Shown here piece by piece: positions 4,509-8,355 of a stretch of DNA of 8,355 nucleotides (its first letter is position 1; each line of letters begins with the position of its first letter). The DNA comes from an uncultured Maribacter sp. (GTDB lineage: Bacteria > Bacteroidota > Bacteroidia > Flavobacteriales > Flavobacteriaceae), in assembly GCA_905479535.1 (NCBI GenBank), contig CAJQMW010000324.1:1-8355 (forward strand), in the 5' to 3' direction. A program made the translations under genes and the position numbers. The notes under the pieces were generated by a model. The model saw only the letters and a program-made list of their open reading frames with translations, was not told the DNA's origin and did not search any database.

Positions 4509-6101
4509 ATGAGATATTTTTTAGTGATAGCGATTATTCTACTACAATTTTCATGTAAAAGTGAAACGAACAAAACCCTTGAGAAACCTGAACAAATATC
4601 TCAAGCGGATACCTCGGCCATTGTACAAATTGATGACGCACTTGGCCCCTTATTTAAAGAGGTTCAGTTGTCTCAAGTTTTTGAGGACGGGAAGACCTTT
4701 GTGGACTGTGTGGCCAAATATCCTTATGATTCCATTGTAGTGAAGTATGAACGACAAAAGGAACTCCCTGACTTTGATCTGGAAAGTTTCATCTATGCTA
4801 ATTTTGAAGTTCCCACACTTATTTCATCGGATTTTAAGTCGGATCCGAGCAGAACTGCAAAAGAACATGTGAACGCTTTATGGCCGGTATTGACTAGAGC
4901 AGCGGACTCAGTTCAATCGGGTAGTACGTTGCTACCGTTACCACATTCATATGTCGTGCCTGGAGGTCGTTTTCGTGAAGTTTATTATTGGGACAGCTAT
5001 TTTACCATGCTGGGACTGATGGAAAGTGGCGAGTTTGAACTGGTCGAAAATATACTGGATAACTTCAAACATTTGATCGAAACCGTTGGCCATATCCCTA
5101 ATGGAAATAGAAGCTATTATATTACGAGGTCACAGCCTCCGTTCTTTGCCCAAATGGTGGCCCTATTCGCACAAGAAAAAGGAGATAAAGTTTATGAGGA
5201 CTATAAGAACGCGTTGCAAATGGAATATGAGTTTTGGATGAATGGTGCCGCGCAGGAAGATACGGCTGTGAATCATACGGTGAAACTGCCCATCGGTGTC
5301 TTGAACAGATATTACGACCAAGGCGACTCACCTCGACAAGAATCATATCGTGAAGATTATCTTCAGGTTCAAGAGACCAACGGTGGTGAAAAAATGTACC
5401 GGGATTTGAGGTCTGGCGCGGAATCCGGATGGGATTACTCTACAAGATGGTTTTCCGATGGTGAATCGATAAAGACGATAGAGACAACTGATATTTTGCC
5501 CGTGGATTTGAACGCGTTACTGTATGGTCTTGAAGAAATTCTCCTTTCAGCCTTTTCATCGGACAAGGCCTTTTCCCAACAACTGAAATCCAGTATGGAA
5601 ATAAGAAAGGAATTTTTAAATAAGTATAGTTGGAACGATGAAGATGGAGTATACGAAGATTATAATTTTGTTGATTCTAAGAGAACTGGTGTAAAATCTT
5701 TGGCAATGGTCTATCCCTTATTTTTTAAAATGGTTAATCAAAATGAAGCTGATAAGGTGGCCGATTATCTGGAAAAGAACTTTTTGAAACCGGGAGGCCT
5801 ACCGGCGACCCTGAACCATTCGGGACAGCAATGGGATGCTCCTAATGGTTGGGCACCCTTACAGTGGATGGCCGTAAAGGGCCTCGAAAATTACGGACAT
5901 TCAAAACTGGCAACTACCATTGCCGAAAGATGGGTGGCGCTTAACGAAAAGGTATATAATAACACGGGTAAGTTTGTTGAAAAGTACAACGTGGAGGACA
6001 TGGGTCTTGAAGCTGGCGGAGGAGAATACCCAGTTCAGGATGGTTTCGGGTGGAGCAATGGGGTTTACCTTGCCATGAAAGCTTATTTGGAGGATAAATA
6101 G
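4509..6101 (+). CDS. treA: GH37 trehalase, predicted lipoprotein
   Basis: The complete 530-residue protein should hydrolyse trehalose to two glucose molecules with inversion. Both GH37 signatures are present: PGGRFREVYYWDSY (151-164) and QWDAPNGWAP (441-450). By comparison with E. coli TreA (from memory), the catalytic acid is Asp309 (ESGWDYSTRW) and the catalytic base is Glu491 (VEKYNV). The GGGEYPVQDGFGW block (503-515) is also intact. The N-terminus is a short hydrophobic signal ending in LLQFSC, with Cys16 the likely lipidated residue. The lipobox is loose (Gln at -3), as Bacteroidota tolerate, and the CKSE that follows may favour export to the outer face, which is inference. It is therefore periplasmic or surface-attached rather than cytoplasmic. 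The start is supported by the signal sequence. No sugar transporter is adjacent. The stop lies three bases from the stop of the converging molybdoenzyme gene. Confidence 0.93.
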   Translation: MRYFLVIAIILLQFSCKSETNKTLEKPEQISQADTSAIVQIDDALGPLFKEVQLSQVFEDGKTFVDCVAKYPYDSIVVKYERQKELPDFDLESFIYANFEVPTLISSDFKSDPSRTAKEHVNALWPVLTRAADSVQSGSTLLPLPHSYVVPGGRFREVYYWDSYFTMLGLMESGEFELVENILDNFKHLIETVGHIPNGNRSYYITRSQPPFFAQMVALFAQEKGDKVYEDYKNALQMEYEFWMNGAAQEDTAVNHTVKLPIGVLNRYYDQGDSPRQESYREDYLQVQETNGGEKMYRDLRSGAESGWDYSTRWFSDGESIKTIETTDILPVDLNALLYGLEEILLSAFSSDKAFSQQLKSSMEIRKEFLNKYSWNDEDGVYEDYNFVDSKRTGVKSLAMVYPLFFKMVNQNEADKVADYLEKNFLKPGGLPATLNHSGQQWDAPNGWAPLQWMAVKGLENYGHSKLATTIAERWVALNEKVYNNTGKFVEKYNVEDMGLEAGGGEYPVQDGFGWSNGVYLAMKAYLEDK

Positions 6102-6104
6102 TTT

Positions 6105-8355
6105 TTATGGTTTTACCAACCTGACTTTAATAGACTTACTAATGGGGGTCTTGCTCCGCTCCGCAAAATGATTATAGGGTACAATGACGTTGGTTTCAGG
6201 GAAGTAGGACGCTAAATTTCCCGTTGGAATATTATAGGGCACGATTTTAAACTTATTTGCGGTTCTTGTGATTCCATCGTAAGTACTCGTAATATCAACA
6301 ACATCTAGTTTATCGAAACCTCGGGCTTTCATATCGAGTGGATTCATAAAAATTACTCTTCTGGCATTATAAACTCCGCGATAACGGTCGTTCAACCCAT
6401 AAATGGTGGTGTTGAATTGGTCGTGCGACCGAATGGTCATCAACATATATTCGTCCTTTTTTAGATTATGGTCGGGTAATCTGTTGATGGTCAATTGTGC
6501 CTTACCGTTGGGCAGCATGCTAAAATCGAGCTCACGCACATTATTGGGCAAATAATAACCCGAACCCTTTGAGCGTTCCTTAGTATTTTTGAAGCCTTTG
6601 GCCACTTGGTCTATTTGCGATCGGATTAGCTCATAATCGGTCCCAAGGGCTTTCCAGTCCATGGCATGATTATCTCCAAAGTATGCCTGCCCCATATTGG
6701 CAATGATTTCGGGTTCGCTCATAACGGTCGATGCCGCAGGTTTCAATAAACCTTTGGATTGCGTGATCCGACCCATACTATTTTCAACCGTAAAATGACG
6801 CAACCTTCCATTTTTCAGATCTTTTTCCGAGCGTCCGATAGTGGGGAGAATCAATGCGGTTTTACCTGTAATTAGATGAGTGCGATTTAATTTGGTGCTA
6901 ATTTGAACTGTTAAATCGCAATTTTGGATTCCTTTTGTGGTGTATTCCGTGTCGGAAGCAGCCATGAGAAAATTACCTCCAAGGCACATAAATATCTTCG
7001 CTTTCCCCTCGTACATGGCTTTCATGGATCCTACTACATCCACTCCCTCATGGTCGGGCGGCGTAAAGCCTAAATACTTCTCAATACGTTCGTTCATCTC
7101 CTTGTCCACAAAATGCTGAATGCCCACGCTACGGTCCCCTTGTACATTACTATGGCCACGAACGGGGCAAGTGCCAGCATTAGGTTTTCCGATAGCTCCT
7201 TTCAGAAGCAAAAGGTTTACGAACTCTCGTATATTTTCCACCCCATTTTTATGCTGCGTAAGCCCCATGGCCCAACAGACGATGATTTTTGAATTGTTGG
7301 CCAACAGTTCAACGGTCTTATCAACTTTATCTTCGGATACTCCCGAAAGTCGAAGCAAATCGTTAGCGTCGTAGTTTTTTAAATCGGCGAGAAGTGCCTC
7401 GTAACCTTCGGTATAGGTGCTAATAAAATCATGGTCAAAAATAGTATTAGCGACTTCATCCAATGCGACCAATTTCTTTAAAATCAGTTTCATCAAGGGG
7501 ATGTCCTGATTAATATTGACCGGTAAATGAATATCCGCCATATCTTCTCCAGATCCCAGCCAACCCTTAACCTTCTGTGGATTTTTAAAATTGACCAATC
7601 CCGATTCTTCTAATGGATTAATGCTAATTACCTTACCTCCGTTCTGCTTGCATTTTTCAAGTGCCGAAAGCATTCTAGGATGGTTTGTACCTGGATTTTG
7701 GCCGGCAATAATAATGACTTCGGCTTCGTAGAGATCCTCAAGTGTTGTGGAGCCTTTGCCAATACCCAAGGTTTCACCGAGCGCAACACCACTGCTTTCG
7801 TGACACATGTTGGAACAATCGGGAAGGTTGTTCGTGCCCAAGGCACGTGCGAACATTCCGTATAAAAAAGCCGCTTCGTTGCTAGACCTACCTGATGTAT
7901 AAAAAATAGCCTCATCAGGATTATTTAGTTTTTTTAGCTCGGAGGCGATTAGATCAAAAGATGCTTCCCAAGAAATGGGCTCATAATGGACATTGCCGGG
8001 TTTTAAGACCATGGGTTCTATCAAACGGCCAAACTTGTTGAGTTGAAAATCGTTTAATCGCGATAACTCCTCAACGGAATTTTTTTGAAAGAAATCTGCT
8101 CCTATATGGCTAGTAGTGGCTTCATCCCCAAGGGCTTTTGCTCCATTTTCACAATACTCCGCAACGGGAGAAGGATGTTCTGGGTCTGGCCATGCGCAAC
8201 TGGGGCAGTCAAATCCATCTTTTTGGTTCATATCCAATAAAGCCCGCATAGAACGCAGGACACCCATTTCCTTAAAAGTGTGCTTTAATGCCTCACGTAC
8301 TCCCAAATAACCCGCGGCATGCGTTATGGGTTCCTTCAATTCAATATCAAGGAAA
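6105..8355 (-). CDS. FdhF/YdeP-family molybdopterin oxidoreductase (5' end outside window)
   Basis: The reverse frame stops at 6105 and is open to the right edge: 749 residues are visible. A TTG at 8339 could be taken as a start, but the frame continues upstream as FLDIE, and family members have further N-terminal residues, so the start is most likely beyond the edge. Counting from that TTG codon, three cysteines, C45-x2-C48 and C63 (DCPSCAWP...EYCENG), form the atypical putative Fe-S site of the YdeP group. C179 in SNMCHESSG sits where formate dehydrogenases place the Mo-ligating Cys/Sec. VIIIAGQNPGTNHPRM is part of the molybdopterin-binding fold, and the C-terminal cofactor domain has RSHDQFNTTIYGLNDRYRG. 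YdeP of E. coli is linked to acid resistance; the real substrate is not established, and activity as a formate dehydrogenase is unproven. An FdhD-type sulfurtransferase partner is not in the window. Confidence 0.93.
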   Translation of the reverse strand, partial: FLDIELKEPITHAAGYLGVREALKHTFKEMGVLRSMRALLDMNQKDGFDCPSCAWPDPEHPSPVAEYCENGAKALGDEATTSHIGADFFQKNSVEELSRLNDFQLNKFGRLIEPMVLKPGNVHYEPISWEASFDLIASELKKLNNPDEAIFYTSGRSSNEAAFLYGMFARALGTNNLPDCSNMCHESSGVALGETLGIGKGSTTLEDLYEAEVIIIAGQNPGTNHPRMLSALEKCKQNGGKVISINPLEESGLVNFKNPQKVKGWLGSGEDMADIHLPVNINQDIPLMKLILKKLVALDEVANTIFDHDFISTYTEGYEALLADLKNYDANDLLRLSGVSEDKVDKTVELLANNSKIIVCWAMGLTQHKNGVENIREFVNLLLLKGAIGKPNAGTCPVRGHSNVQGDRSVGIQHFVDKEMNERIEKYLGFTPPDHEGVDVVGSMKAMYEGKAKIFMCLGGNFLMAASDTEYTTKGIQNCDLTVQISTKLNRTHLITGKTALILPTIGRSEKDLKNGRLRHFTVENSMGRITQSKGLLKPAASTVMSEPEIIANMGQAYFGDNHAMDWKALGTDYELIRSQIDQVAKGFKNTKERSKGSGYYLPNNVRELDFSMLPNGKAQLTINRLPDHNLKKDEYMLMTIRSHDQFNTTIYGLNDRYRGVYNARRVIFMNPLDMKARGFDKLDVVDITSTYDGITRTANKFKIVPYNIPTGNLASYFPETNVIVPYNHFAERSKTPISKSIKVRLVKP

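Noticed and set aside
7628..7915. Minus-strand 95-residue frame within the molybdoenzyme gene
   Set aside because: It overlaps, in another frame, a highly conserved part of the real gene (the SNMCHESSG region), and its product is not recognisable.
8337..8339. TTG as start codon of the molybdoenzyme
   Set aside because: The frame stays open to the window edge and known relatives have additional N-terminal residues, so the gene is treated as truncated by the window.

Overview
The window looks like chromosomal DNA of a marine-type flavobacterium (Bacteroidota, Flavobacteriaceae). The base composition is AT-rich. There are no Shine-Dalgarno sequences before the starts. Several upstream regions carry the Bacteroidota -7 promoter motif TAnnTTTG, and the protein sequences (glutaryl-CoA dehydrogenase, YdeP-type molybdoenzyme, lipoprotein trehalase) match flavobacterial forms from memory. 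No database search was possible.

Left part (1-1444, minus strand): the N-terminal third of an AidB-type acyl-CoA dehydrogenase runs off the left edge. Seven bases upstream of it is an APC-superfamily amino acid/amine permease that has lost about 140-150 residues by an in-frame internal deletion. Divergent from the permease, with about 39 bases between starts, is a Rieske-type oxygenase alpha subunit (1484-2493, plus strand) broken by a one-base frameshift exactly in front of its iron-binding motif. Both partners of the divergent pair are therefore damaged, which suggests decay of one uptake-and-oxidation function.

Middle part: an intact glutaryl-CoA dehydrogenase (2588-3766, plus strand), the lysine/tryptophan degradation enzyme, has its own promoter and an operator-like 10-bp inverted repeat. 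It is followed by a 740-bp gene-free stretch (3767-4508) packed with structure: a mirror-symmetric promoter-like palindrome, a candidate short RNA ending in an intrinsic terminator, a chain of small hairpins, an inverted array of 7-base units, and a 120-bp nested palindromic element that looks like a dispersed flavobacterial repeat (MITE/REP type).

Right part: a GH37 trehalase with a lipoprotein-like signal (4509-6101, plus strand) converges, with only three bases between stop codons, on a YdeP/FdhF-type molybdopterin oxidoreductase (6105 to the right edge, minus strand) whose true start lies outside the window.

The genes do not form one pathway. The most interesting signals are the paired lesions in the permease/oxygenase pair and the repeat-rich intergenic region. 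I found no tRNA, rRNA, CRISPR or transposase gene.
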